A stretch of 64,000 bases of DNA. Origin: Streptomyces sp. SA15. Lineage in GTDB: Bacteria > Actinomycetota > Actinomycetes > Streptomycetales > Streptomycetaceae. Made by a program: the position numbers and the translations under genes. Below the pieces are notes generated by a model that did no database searches, was not told the DNA's origin, and was given only the letters and a program-made list of their open reading frames with translations. Where the stretch lies: NCBI RefSeq assembly GCF_002291145.1, contig NZ_NTGE01000195.1, positions 90,492 to 154,491 on the forward strand, given 5' to 3'. Position 1 is the first letter of the stretch. Every line of letters starts with the position of its first letter. Below, one piece after another: positions 16,388-29,527 of the stretch.

Positions 16388-17452
16388 ATGCGCGTGAGAA
16401 GTCGTCTGGGCGTCTTACTCGGCGGGCTCGGCCTGCTGATCGGCGCCCTGGTGTCGCCGTCGTCCGCGTCCCCCGAGAAGGCGGAGGCCTTACCGAGCAG
16501 CTTCACGTGGCAGTCCAGCAACGTGCTGATCTCCCCGAAGTCGGACGCGAGCCACAACCTCAGCGCGATCAAGGACCCGTCGGTCGTGTACCACAACGGC
16601 CGGTGGCACGTGTTCGCCAGCACCGCGAGCAGCACCGGCGCGTACAGCATGGTGTATCTGAACTTCACCAGTTGGCAGCAGGCCGGCGCCGCACAGCACC
16701 ACTATCTGGACCAGACCCCGATCGGCGCCGGGTACAAGGCGGCGCCGCAGGTGTTCTACTTCGCGCCCCAGAAGCTGTGGTACCTCGTGTACCAGACCGG
16801 GGACAACGCGGCGTACTCGACCACCGCGGACATCGCCAACCCCAAGTCGTGGACCGCCCCGAAGAAGTTCTACGCGAACGGCATGCCGCAGATCATCAGG
16901 GACAACATCGGCAGCGGCTACTGGGTCGACTTCTGGAACGTCTGCGACAGCGTGAACTGCTATCTGTTCTCCTCCGACGACAACGGGCACCTCTATCGCT
17001 CGCAGACCACCCGGGCGAACTTCCCCAACGGCTTCACCAACACGGTCATGGTGATGTCGGACTCCAACAAGTACCGCCTGTGGGAGGCCGCCAACGTCTA
17101 CAAGCTCAAGGACTCGAACACCTACCTGCTGCTCAACGAGGCGATCGGCAGCGACGGCAAGCGGTACTTCAGGTCCTGGACGTCGAACAGCATCACCGGC
17201 ACCTGGACCCCGCTCGCCGACACCGAGTCCAACCCCTTCGCGCGGGCCAACAACGTCACCTTCAGCGGCACGCCCTGGACCCGGGACATCAGCCACGGCG
17301 AGATGGTCCGCCACACCAGCGACGAGACCCTCACCATCAACCCGTGCCGCCTGCAGTACCTGTACCAGGGCATGAACCCCTCGGCCAGTGGCCCCTACAA
17401 CACCCTCCCCTGGCGGCTGGGCCTGCTGACGCAGACCAACTCCAACTGCTGA
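16388..17452 (+). CDS. Secreted alpha-L-arabinofuranosidase (GH62)
   Basis: The 354-residue protein has a signal peptide ending near residue 28 (SSAS) and one five-bladed beta-propeller catalytic domain without a carbohydrate-binding module. GH62 hallmarks include the catalytic base Asp63 (IKDPSVV), Asp181 in YWVDFWNVCD and general acid Glu251 (LLLNEAIG). It removes single arabinose branches from arabinoxylan. The ATG at 16388 is eight bases after the GH30 stop and has TAGGAG upstream, so the two genes form one operon under the CebR box. Confidence 0.93.
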   Translation: MRVRSRLGVLLGGLGLLIGALVSPSSASPEKAEALPSSFTWQSSNVLISPKSDASHNLSAIKDPSVVYHNGRWHVFASTASSTGAYSMVYLNFTSWQQAGAAQHHYLDQTPIGAGYKAAPQVFYFAPQKLWYLVYQTGDNAAYSTTADIANPKSWTAPKKFYANGMPQIIRDNIGSGYWVDFWNVCDSVNCYLFSSDDNGHLYRSQTTRANFPNGFTNTVMVMSDSNKYRLWEAANVYKLKDSNTYLLLNEAIGSDGKRYFRSWTSNSITGTWTPLADTESNPFARANNVTFSGTPWTRDISHGEMVRHTSDETLTINPCRLQYLYQGMNPSASGPYNTLPWRLGLLTQTNSNC

Positions 17453-17495
17453 ACCATCCCCTCGCTGAACCCCCAACGCCGGGGCGTCCTCTGAC

Positions 17496-18014
17496 ATGAT
17501 CACCGATATGCCCGCCGTCACCGCCTTCGCCCAGTGGCCCGTGTCCCTCGCCACGAAACGGCTGGTACTGCGGCCCGTCGAACCGGAAGACGTCCCGGCG
17601 CACGCACGCCTGTGGACCGACGCCGAGGTACGCCGTCACCTCGGCGGTCCGGTTCCGGCGGAGGTGGTCCGCGTCCGCGCAGAGCGGTGTGTGGGGGTGC
17701 CGGGGCTGTTGAGTGTGGTCCGTGGAGAGGACGCGGTTGTCGTCGGCTCGGTGATGGTGGAGCCGGGGGCACGCAGCGGACGCACCGAGATCTCCTACCA
17801 ACTGCTGCCTGAACACTGGGGGAGCGGTTATGCGCGCGAGGCGGTGGCGGCTGCCGTCGAGTGGGTCCCGCTCAGCGTGCCGGGCGCGGACATCGTGGCC
17901 GTGACGCAGGAGGCCAATCTACGATCGCGTCGGCTGCTGGAGGCCCTGGGAGCCACGTGCGTCGAGCGGTTCGTCGAGTGGGGGCAGCCACAGGTGATGT
18001 ACCGCCTGGGGTAG
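17496..18014 (+). CDS. GNAT-family (RimJ-type) N-acetyltransferase
   Basis: The 172-residue protein begins with the RimJ-type strand RLVLRPVEPEDVPAHARLW and carries the acetyl-CoA loop region PEHWGSGYAREAVAAAVEW near residue 110. These enzymes acetylate amino groups of proteins or small molecules; the substrate is not visible. It starts 43 bases after the GH62 gene and may be read with it. A second ATG at 17508 is possible. The stop is just before the pullulanase control region. Confidence 0.8.
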   Translation: MITDMPAVTAFAQWPVSLATKRLVLRPVEPEDVPAHARLWTDAEVRRHLGGPVPAEVVRVRAERCVGVPGLLSVVRGEDAVVVGSVMVEPGARSGRTEISYQLLPEHWGSGYAREAVAAAVEWVPLSVPGADIVAVTQEANLRSRRLLEALGATCVERFVEWGQPQVMYRLG

Positions 18015-18019
18015 TTGAA

Positions 18020-18080
18020 ATTTCTTGCCGCGAGTTTCAAGACTCTTGCTGTAAGCCTTTCGGCGGCGATACGTTTCGCG
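18020..18080 (+). promoter_or_regulatory. Pullulanase control region with TCTTGC motifs (likely MalR site)
   Basis: TCTTGC occurs at 18023-18028 and 18044-18049, exactly 21 bases apart, within an AT-richer stretch that ends 40-50 bases before the GTG start. The same motif and spacing appear, on the other strand, before the amylase gene. I infer MalR-type repression, tying the pullulanase to the maltose regulon. Confidence 0.5.
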
Positions 18081-18123
18081 CGGGGTCGGACCCACAAGAG
18101 CCGTTATCGCAAGGAGTCCATCT

Positions 18124-23529
<5,406 letters not shown>

Positions 23530-23545
23530 CGTCGCACTACTTTGG

Positions 23546-23577
23546 GTGGGGCGGACCCGATCGCGGGGCCGCCCCAC
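23546..23577 (+). terminator. Stem-loop terminator after the pullulanase gene
   Basis: GTGGGGCGG (23546-23554) pairs perfectly with CCGCCCCAC (23569-23577) over a 14-base loop and is followed by TTCCCTTTT. It lies 17 bases after the stop, so it separates the pullulanase from the phosphatase gene. Confidence 0.8.
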
Positions 23578-23605
23578 TTCCCTTTTCCCCGCGGGACCGG
23601 CGGAC

Positions 23606-25225
23606 ATGGACGGCAACGGCAAGCAGACCGACACGACCGTGCTGGTCGTCGACGACGTGGCGGCCAGCCGCTACGCCCTGGGCGCCGTGCTGCGGCGCGC
23701 GGGCCACCAGGTCGTGCCGGTCGCGAGCGGGAACGAGGCGCTCGTCGAACTCGACGTACGGCTGCACACGGGCACCCTGCCGGACGTGGCCCTCGTCGAC
23801 GTCGGGCTGCCGGACATGAGCGGCTTCGAACTGTGCCGCCGGGTCAAGTCCAGGCCGCTCATGGCGGCGCTGCCCGTGGTCCACTTCTCGGCCGCGGCGG
23901 TGGGGCCGGGGGACCGGTGCCGGGGGCTGGACGCGGGCGGGGACGCCTATCTGACGGTGCCCGCCGAGCCGCGGGAGATCCAGGCCGTCGTACGGGCGGC
24001 GGTGCGCGGGGCGCGGCGGAGCAACGGGGCCGAGACACTCGTCCACCGGCTGACGCTGCTGTCCGAGGCGATCGTGACCGTGCAGTCCGCGCGCACCCTG
24101 CGGGAACTGGCCGAGGCGGCCGCGGACGGAGGCGCCCGGCTCACCGGCACACCCGCGGCCGTGTTCGTCGTCGGCCCGGACGGCGAGCTGCACCGGGGCA
24201 CCTCCCGCAACCGCAGCTCCCTCGCGCTGCCCGACAGCGCCGCGCACGAGGCGGTCGCGCGGCTGGTCGCGCGGATCGCCGACGGGCAGACCGGGGTGCA
24301 CAGCGTCGTCGTGCCCGCCCCGCTGTGGCCGGCCGGTTTCTTCCGGCCCGGCGTCCAGGAGGACGCCCGGCTCGTGGTGGCGCTGACCCAGCAGGGCAGG
24401 GCACCGGTGTGCGTGGCCAGGCCCGTGCGCCGGGTCGGCGGGAAGGATCCGGTGGACGACGGGCTGATCGCCCGCCTCGCCGAGGCGACCGCGCTCGCCG
24501 CCGAGCCGCTGCTGATGTACCAGGCGGAGCGGCACGTCGCCCTCACCCTTCAGCACAGCTTCCTGCCCCAGCCGCACAAGCTGGCCCGGCTGCCCGGCGT
24601 CGGCCTCGTCGTCCGGTACGTGCCCGCGTCCCGGGAGACCGAGATCGGCGGCGACTTCTACGCCGCCGTGAGTACCGGCGAGGGGGTGCTGACCGCGGTC
24701 GGCGACGTGGTCGGGCACTCGCTGGACGCGGCCACCGTCATGGTCGAGATCCGGCACGCGCTGCGCGCCTACTGCGTCGAGGAGAGCGACCCTGCCGTCC
24801 TCGCGGCACGCCTGGACCGGATGCTGCTGCACTACCACCCCGACGTCACCGCCACCGTCTGCCTGGTCCTGACCGACCCGGACACGGGGCGCACGCGCAT
24901 CGCCAACGCGGGACACATCCCGCCGCTGATCGTGCGGGACGGCTCGGGCGCCGACTACGTCGAGGCGTGCGGGCCGCTGCTGGGCCTCGGCCTGGACCGG
25001 CCGGAGCCCGCCGAGCTGTACCTCGACCCGACCGACCGCCTCCTCATGGTCACCGACGGCCTCATCGAGAGCCGCGGCACGGACCTCGAGGTCTCCCTCG
25101 AACACCTGCGCAGGGCCGCCGCCGACGCCCCACCCGGCCTGGACGCCCTGTGCGACACCCTGCTGGGCTGCTTCGGCCACGACCGGGAGGACGACATCGC
25201 GCTGCTGGCGCTGCGGTTAGGGTGA
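23606..25225 (+). CDS. Response-regulator receiver fused to a PP2C/SpoIIE-type phosphatase
   Basis: The 539-residue protein has an N-terminal receiver (about 11-125) with the acidic pair Asp16/Asp17 and phospho-acceptor Asp65 (LVDVGLPDM). A middle region of about 170 residues resembles a degenerate GAF sensor, and a C-terminal PP2C/SpoIIE phosphatase (about 320-539) has metal-binding EIGGDFY (Asp350) and GDVVGHS (Asp367). Such proteins link a histidine kinase to dephosphorylation of an anti-sigma-factor antagonist. No kinase or antagonist gene is next to it. The ATG at 23606 has only a weak ribosome-binding site; an upstream in-frame start would overlap the terminator. Confidence 0.88.
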   Translation: MDGNGKQTDTTVLVVDDVAASRYALGAVLRRAGHQVVPVASGNEALVELDVRLHTGTLPDVALVDVGLPDMSGFELCRRVKSRPLMAALPVVHFSAAAVGPGDRCRGLDAGGDAYLTVPAEPREIQAVVRAAVRGARRSNGAETLVHRLTLLSEAIVTVQSARTLRELAEAAADGGARLTGTPAAVFVVGPDGELHRGTSRNRSSLALPDSAAHEAVARLVARIADGQTGVHSVVVPAPLWPAGFFRPGVQEDARLVVALTQQGRAPVCVARPVRRVGGKDPVDDGLIARLAEATALAAEPLLMYQAERHVALTLQHSFLPQPHKLARLPGVGLVVRYVPASRETEIGGDFYAAVSTGEGVLTAVGDVVGHSLDAATVMVEIRHALRAYCVEESDPAVLAARLDRMLLHYHPDVTATVCLVLTDPDTGRTRIANAGHIPPLIVRDGSGADYVEACGPLLGLGLDRPEPAELYLDPTDRLLMVTDGLIESRGTDLEVSLEHLRRAAADAPPGLDALCDTLLGCFGHDREDDIALLALRLG

Positions 25226-25253
25226 CTCCTGTTGCCTTGGAACAGGAGTGCCC

Positions 25254-25637
25254 ATGCCGCAGATCACTGTCGACTACTCAGCGACGATGGCCGCCGCCTT
25301 CGACCGCGCCGGTTTCGCCGAGGCCCTGCACTCGGCGACGGTCGAGATCGCGGCGGCGAAGCCGGAGGCGTGCAAGACGCAGTTCCGCCGTACCGAGGAC
25401 ACGCTGGTCGGTTTCGAGGACGAGGGGCACGCGGTCGTCCACGTGATGATCGGCCTGCTCGCCGGGCGCACCGAGGAGACCAAGGCGAGACTGACCGAAG
25501 CGGTCCTGGAATTGCTCAGCAAGTACATCGAGGACGACGGCTTTGCCCTGCACGCCTCCGTGGAGGTGCGTGAACTCGACGCCTCCTACCGAAGCGCTAG
25601 GACGCCAGCGAGATCAGCCGTGCGGCCAGGTCGCTGA
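25254..25637 (+). CDS. 5-carboxymethyl-2-hydroxymuconate isomerase-like tautomerase
   Basis: The 127-residue protein resembles the CHMI family of the tautomerase superfamily, trimeric enzymes whose catalytic base is the N-terminal proline freed when Met is removed. The start must therefore give Met-Pro. The ATG at 25254 reads MPQITVDYS with AGGAG upstream, whereas the GTG six bases earlier would bury the proline. The family helix-strand pattern continues to SVEVRELDASYR (about residue 111). The last about 15 residues (Arg/Ala/Pro-rich) look like read-through beyond the usual end and overlap the convergent TetR gene by 41 bases. No other homoprotocatechuate-pathway gene is nearby, so the real substrate is unclear. 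Confidence 0.75.
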   Translation: MPQITVDYSATMAAAFDRAGFAEALHSATVEIAAAKPEACKTQFRRTEDTLVGFEDEGHAVVHVMIGLLAGRTEETKARLTEAVLELLSKYIEDDGFALHASVEVRELDASYRSARTPARSAVRPGR

Positions 25638-26313
25638 ACGGGCCCTCGACCGGTTCGTCCTTGAGGATGCGGCGCAGCAGCGCTGTCATCTCGGGGTCGT
25701 AGGCGGCACTTACGGCGGCCAGCGCCGCGAAGTCGTGCACGAGCTGCGCCTCCAGCTCGGCGCGCGGGATGCGCCGGCCGTCCAGCCAGATCAGCGCGGT
25801 CGACTCGGCGAGCGAGATCCAGGAGCGGACGACCAGTTCCAGTCGCGCGGGCGGATCCTCCACCCTCAGATGCGACAGGATCTGGTCATAGGCGGCCTGT
25901 CGTACGGTGTCGATGAGCGCGTTCGTCGCCGAAGCTGAACTGATCAAGCGGGCTCCGCCCGCGGGGACCGCGGGGCCGCCGCGCATCAACGCCGAGAAAC
26001 CGGGGCCGTGTTCGTCGACGAAGTCGAAGAACCGGTGCATCACCCGCAGCAGCCGCGGCCCCAGCGGCCCGTCGTGCGGCTCGACGAACCGGCCCGCCAG
26101 GTCCTCGGCGGCGCGCTTCAACGCGGCTTCGTACAGGCTGAGTTTGCCGGGGAAGTAGTGGTAGACCAGCGGGCGCGAGATACCGGCGGCCGACGCTATC
26201 TCGTCGATGGAGACCTCATCGGGCGAGCGGCGGCTGAACAGGTCGAGAGCGACGCCGATCAACTGCTGCCGCCGCTCCTCGACACCCATTCTGCGGCGCA
26301 CCCCGATAGTCAT
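25597..26313 (-). CDS. TetR-family transcriptional regulator
   Basis: The 238-residue protein has the TetR DNA-binding domain at the N-terminus (RRQQLIGVALDLFSRRSPDEV, then SIDEIASAAGISRPLVYHYF) and a helical ligand-binding domain after residue 70. The target genes cannot be read from sequence. A palindrome, ACCGATCGGT, lies 11 bases upstream of its ATG and may be its own operator. It converges on and overlaps the isomerase gene, and faces a large membrane-anchored gene upstream. Confidence 0.88.
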   Translation of the reverse strand: MTIGVRRRMGVEERRQQLIGVALDLFSRRSPDEVSIDEIASAAGISRPLVYHYFPGKLSLYEAALKRAAEDLAGRFVEPHDGPLGPRLLRVMHRFFDFVDEHGPGFSALMRGGPAVPAGGARLISSASATNALIDTVRQAAYDQILSHLRVEDPPARLELVVRSWISLAESTALIWLDGRRIPRAELEAQLVHDFAALAAVSAAYDPEMTALLRRILKDEPVEGPFSDLAARLISLAS

Positions 26314-26324
26314 GCGAACACTTT

Positions 26325-26334
26325 ACCGATCGGT
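26325..26334. promoter_or_regulatory. Palindrome upstream of the TetR gene
   Basis: ACCGATCGGT is a perfect 10-bp palindrome, flanked by TTT and TCC, 12-21 bases upstream of the TetR start. Autoregulatory TetR operators often lie here and often contain ACCGNNCGGT cores. A ten-base palindrome can occur by chance. Confidence 0.35.
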
Positions 26335-26388
26335 TCCGGCCTCGAACGGACCGGACCGACCAGCCGTGTTCACCTTCTTGCCCGGCGG

Positions 26389-28311
26389 CTACCGCAGACC
26401 GCTGATCGAACGCCCGTTGTCCAAGGTTCCCTTCAGACCGGCCTGCGCTCCCCGCTTCGTGCGTACGGTGAGCAGGTTGCCCTGCGTGGAACCGTCGATC
26501 CCGCCGGTCGCGGTGATCGACGCCGTGTCCCGGCTGCCTGCCGCGAGCAGGTACCAGGGCCCCGCCTCCGACTTCCACAGCACCCCGGCCAGCACATGCG
26601 GATCGCGCGGGCCGCACGCCGGAACGTTCTCGGCCTTCGCCGCCACCGCCCCGTACGCCCCGCGCGGTGTGTGGAACTGCGCCAGCACGCGGGTGCCGTC
26701 GCCCCGCCAGGTCTCGGCCCGGGTGCACACCCACGCGGCCGTACCGCTCGCGTCGGGCAGCGGCTGCTGGGCGTACTCCCAGGCGTTCACCGACCGCACG
26801 CCCTGCGAGCGTACGGCGGACAGGGAGCAGGCGAACGGTGCCCAGGCGCGCTGTGCCTTCGCGCCCGACGCCTCGTGGGGCGAGCCGGGCCGTCCGGTGG
26901 TGAGGTGGGCGGGGATCAGTTCGCCGAGGTCCGTCAGCAGGCGCGTACCGGAGTCGTCGGTCAGCTGGAGCACGTTCCACGACGTGCAGACGCCGTTCCG
27001 CAGGGCCGGGCTGGCCATCGGTGCGGTGATGCCGTCGGTCAGCGTGAGGTCCATCGCGCCGGCCCTCGGCTTCCGCAGGTCCCGCTCGGCCGCCTTCCGC
27101 ACCCAAGGAGCGGTCAGATAGCGGACGTTGCCGTCGGCCCGGCCCAGCACCATGGCGCTCGCCTCGGCCCCCCGCGCGCCGTCGGCCCGCGCGAAGTCCA
27201 GCGCCGCCCTGCTCGCGCCGCCCTTCGGTTCGGCGTACCGGGCGATGCGTAGACCGTCGTAGAGGATCACCACGCGCGCGTTGTCGACGTTCCCGGCGTA
27301 CAGCAGCTGCGGCGGGCCGGCCGGGCCGCCCGACGGGGTGCCGGGGGTCACCGAGACCTGCACCTTCTCGCCGGGGCGGGCCCAGACGGCGAGGGCGCGG
27401 CGCAGCAGGCCCCGGTCGTCGGTGAGGTCGCCGCGCGCGGGCCAGACGGAGAAGTCGGTGCGCGCGGAGGACTTCCACGCGGTGGGCGCGACCTTGGTCA
27501 ACTTGTCCGGGTCCAGGGCCGCCTGGGCCGACCGGTTCTGCGCGTACGAGGGCGCGGCTGCGCCGTCGGGGCCCCAGCCGTCGCCGGGCAGAGCGAGCAG
27601 CGCGCCGCACACGGCGACGGCCGCCGCCGCGGCGAGCGCTGCCTTCATGTGCTGCCTGCGCCGCATCAGGTCGGTGGGCCGGGCCTGCAGCGAACAGGGG
27701 TCGAACTCGGGGGAGTCGAGCAGCTCGTACCGCGCGGCGAGACCGTCGGCCTCGCGCAGCGCCGCGTCCACGTCGTCGACACCGGCGGCCGTCAGCACCT
27801 CGCGTACGTCACCGTCCGGCAGCTTCTCCAGACCGCGCAGCACATACGCGGCACGGGCCGGGCCGGTCAGCGCGGACAACTGCTGGTCCAGGGCGAGTTC
27901 GTCGGCGCCGCCGGAGCGCGGGAAGAGCCTGAGGCCCCACACCTGGGGCAGCAGCGGCGGCAGCTGGGAGCGCTTGGGCCACGCCTTGCGCTTCAGCGGC
28001 AGGCCCGCCTCCAGTGCCGTACGCAGGACCTGCAGACGGACGAAGGCATAGCCCGGGTCGCCGTCGCGGCCCGTCGACTGGGCCGGGATCACGGGCGCGG
28101 GCGTCCGGCCACGGGGCAGCGCGCGCTGGGTGAGCGCGTGCGCGGTCACGACACGCCGGTTGCGGCCGATACCCGGCGGCAGTACCAGATAGGCGAGCCG
28201 GACGAGCCGGGGGTAGTGCTCGACGAGCGCGGCCTCGGCCTGCTCGATGTCCACGACCGGGTCGGTGGGGGAGGCTGGGGAGGGGCGCGGGGCGACATCC
28301 TGTGACTGCAC
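26389..28311 (-). CDS. Membrane-anchored protein with a sigma-factor-like N-terminus and large extracytoplasmic domain
   Basis: The 640-residue protein has an N-terminal region (about 20-200) that resembles ECF sigma factor helices: EAALVEHYPRLVRLAYLVLP like region 2, and a region-4-like stretch (LSALTGPARAAYVLRGLEKL). Then comes a basic motif and one membrane segment (about residues 223-243), followed by about 395 residues outside with at least four Cys. No characterised function comes to mind; it could signal across the membrane or be a remodelled sigma factor with an exported sensor. It starts at GTG 28311 with little ribosome-binding site. The TPR-like gene lies just upstream on the same strand. 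Confidence 0.65.
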   Translation of the reverse strand: MQSQDVAPRPSPASPTDPVVDIEQAEAALVEHYPRLVRLAYLVLPPGIGRNRRVVTAHALTQRALPRGRTPAPVIPAQSTGRDGDPGYAFVRLQVLRTALEAGLPLKRKAWPKRSQLPPLLPQVWGLRLFPRSGGADELALDQQLSALTGPARAAYVLRGLEKLPDGDVREVLTAAGVDDVDAALREADGLAARYELLDSPEFDPCSLQARPTDLMRRRQHMKAALAAAAAVAVCGALLALPGDGWGPDGAAAPSYAQNRSAQAALDPDKLTKVAPTAWKSSARTDFSVWPARGDLTDDRGLLRRALAVWARPGEKVQVSVTPGTPSGGPAGPPQLLYAGNVDNARVVILYDGLRIARYAEPKGGASRAALDFARADGARGAEASAMVLGRADGNVRYLTAPWVRKAAERDLRKPRAGAMDLTLTDGITAPMASPALRNGVCTSWNVLQLTDDSGTRLLTDLGELIPAHLTTGRPGSPHEASGAKAQRAWAPFACSLSAVRSQGVRSVNAWEYAQQPLPDASGTAAWVCTRAETWRGDGTRVLAQFHTPRGAYGAVAAKAENVPACGPRDPHVLAGVLWKSEAGPWYLLAAGSRDTASITATGGIDGSTQGNLLTVRTKRGAQAGLKGTLDNGRSISGLR

Positions 28312-28368
28312 GTTCAGCAGAACGAGGGAATCGCCGGTTGGTCACCTCCGCACGTCCAGACGGGTGAG

Positions 28369-28872
28369 TCAACCCTCCGACACAGGCCCTAGCAGGGCGC
28401 GCGCGTAGTTCGCCATCGACCGCTGGTAGCGCGGCAGATGGGGGGCGAGGGCGCCGAGTACGAGGGCGAGGCCCTCGCGGTCGCGGCCGAGGCTGGACAG
28501 GCACAGGGCCAGGGTCGCCCGTACCGCGTCGTCCAACTCGTCGGAGGGGGCGTCCAGCTCGGGTGTCAGCAGCTTGACGCCTTCTTCCGGCTGTCCGATG
28601 TTCCTGAGGGAGCTGGACAGCTGGATCTTCGCCCGGCGGGCCTTGTAGCCGCTCAGCCCCTTCGCGAGTGCCTCCCGGTACAGCGGAACCGCCTGGTCCG
28701 AGTGGCCGGTCGAGTCCCAGGCGCAGGCCTGCTCGAAGGGGCCCAGCGGACTGTCCGCGGGCAGTTCGGCGACCAAGGCGTCGATCACGGCGCGGAAATC
28801 GGCCGCGTCATAGCCGTCCATGGCCGCCCAAGCCGCGCTCACGCGATCTTCCCAGTCCTGGTTCACCGGCAT
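28369..28872 (-). CDS. Tetratricopeptide-repeat-like cytosolic protein
   Basis: The 167-residue all-helical protein has repeated helix pairs of tetratricopeptide character (FEQACAWDSTGHSDQAVPLY, then RAKIQLSSSLRNIGQPEEGV, then RATLALCLSSLGRDREGLAL). It matches the widespread small TPR protein of actinobacteria, presumed to be a protein-protein scaffold. The ATG at 28872 begins MPVNQDWEDRV. It lies 57 bases upstream of the sigma-like membrane gene on the same strand and diverges from a lipoprotein gene. Confidence 0.78.
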   Translation of the reverse strand: MPVNQDWEDRVSAAWAAMDGYDAADFRAVIDALVAELPADSPLGPFEQACAWDSTGHSDQAVPLYREALAKGLSGYKARRAKIQLSSSLRNIGQPEEGVKLLTPELDAPSDELDDAVRATLALCLSSLGRDREGLALVLGALAPHLPRYQRSMANYARALLGPVSEG

Positions 28873-29001
28873 ACCCTCGCACACCCGTGCCCGCGACAGC
28901 ACCGGTATTTTGAGCGCTCCGGGCGCCTGAGCCGTATCGAAGACGAGGGCCCCTCGCCGGGGCTCCGTACGGCATGTCGCCGGAAGGGACCGGAGGAACA
29001 C

Positions 29002-29433
29002 ATGAGGTTGACCCGACCGAGGCTCGCGCTGGCCGGCGCGGTGGCGGTACTGGCACTGGCGGGCTGCGGATCCGACGGGAACAGTGAGGCGGATGTTCCG
29101 GAGACGGCGACCGGCAGTCTCGAGCACCTGGCCGCCGAGGCGAAGTGCAAGCCGAACATGCAGACCGACGCCGACACGATTCGCCAGGCCATCTGCAAGA
29201 AGGGCGCCGAGAAGTACGTCCTCGCCACCTTCGCCACCGACCGCGGCCAGCGCGAGTGGCTGAACGAGGCCAAGGACTACGGCGGCTACTACCTCGTCGG
29301 CCGCAAGTGGGTCGCCGTCGGCGAGGAGAAGACGGTCACGACGCTGCGCAGCACGCTCGGGGGGACCATGGAGGAGGGGTCCGAGCACATGAACCCCGGT
29401 GGCAGTCACAACAGTGGCGGTCACTCCGGCTGA
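29002..29433 (+). CDS. Small secreted lipoprotein
   Basis: The 143-residue protein has a lipoprotein signal with Cys22 (LALAGCGSDG). The mature part has two Cys (KCKP and AICKK) in a small domain and a Gly/Ser/His-rich tail (NPGGSHNSGGHSG). The ATG at 29002 has CGGAGG seven bases upstream. The function is unknown; the His-rich tail could bind metal. A strong bidirectional hairpin follows. Confidence 0.8.
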   Translation: MRLTRPRLALAGAVAVLALAGCGSDGNSEADVPETATGSLEHLAAEAKCKPNMQTDADTIRQAICKKGAEKYVLATFATDRGQREWLNEAKDYGGYYLVGRKWVAVGEEKTVTTLRSTLGGTMEEGSEHMNPGGSHNSGGHSG

Positions 29434-29477
29434 CCGCGCAGGGCGCGGATGCCGCGCAGGTTCCGGGGCAAGCGAAA

Positions 29478-29505
29478 GCCGGCGGTGGGAGACCCCACCG
29501 CCGGC
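29478..29505. terminator. Bidirectional terminator between the lipoprotein and DUF1996 genes
   Basis: GCCGGCGGTGGG (29478-29489) pairs perfectly with CCCACCGCCGGC (29494-29505) over a 4-base loop. It is preceded by GAAA and followed by TTCCT. It lies between two convergent genes and can serve both. Confidence 0.88.
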
Positions 29506-29527
29506 TTCCTAGTGTGCTACCGGGTTG

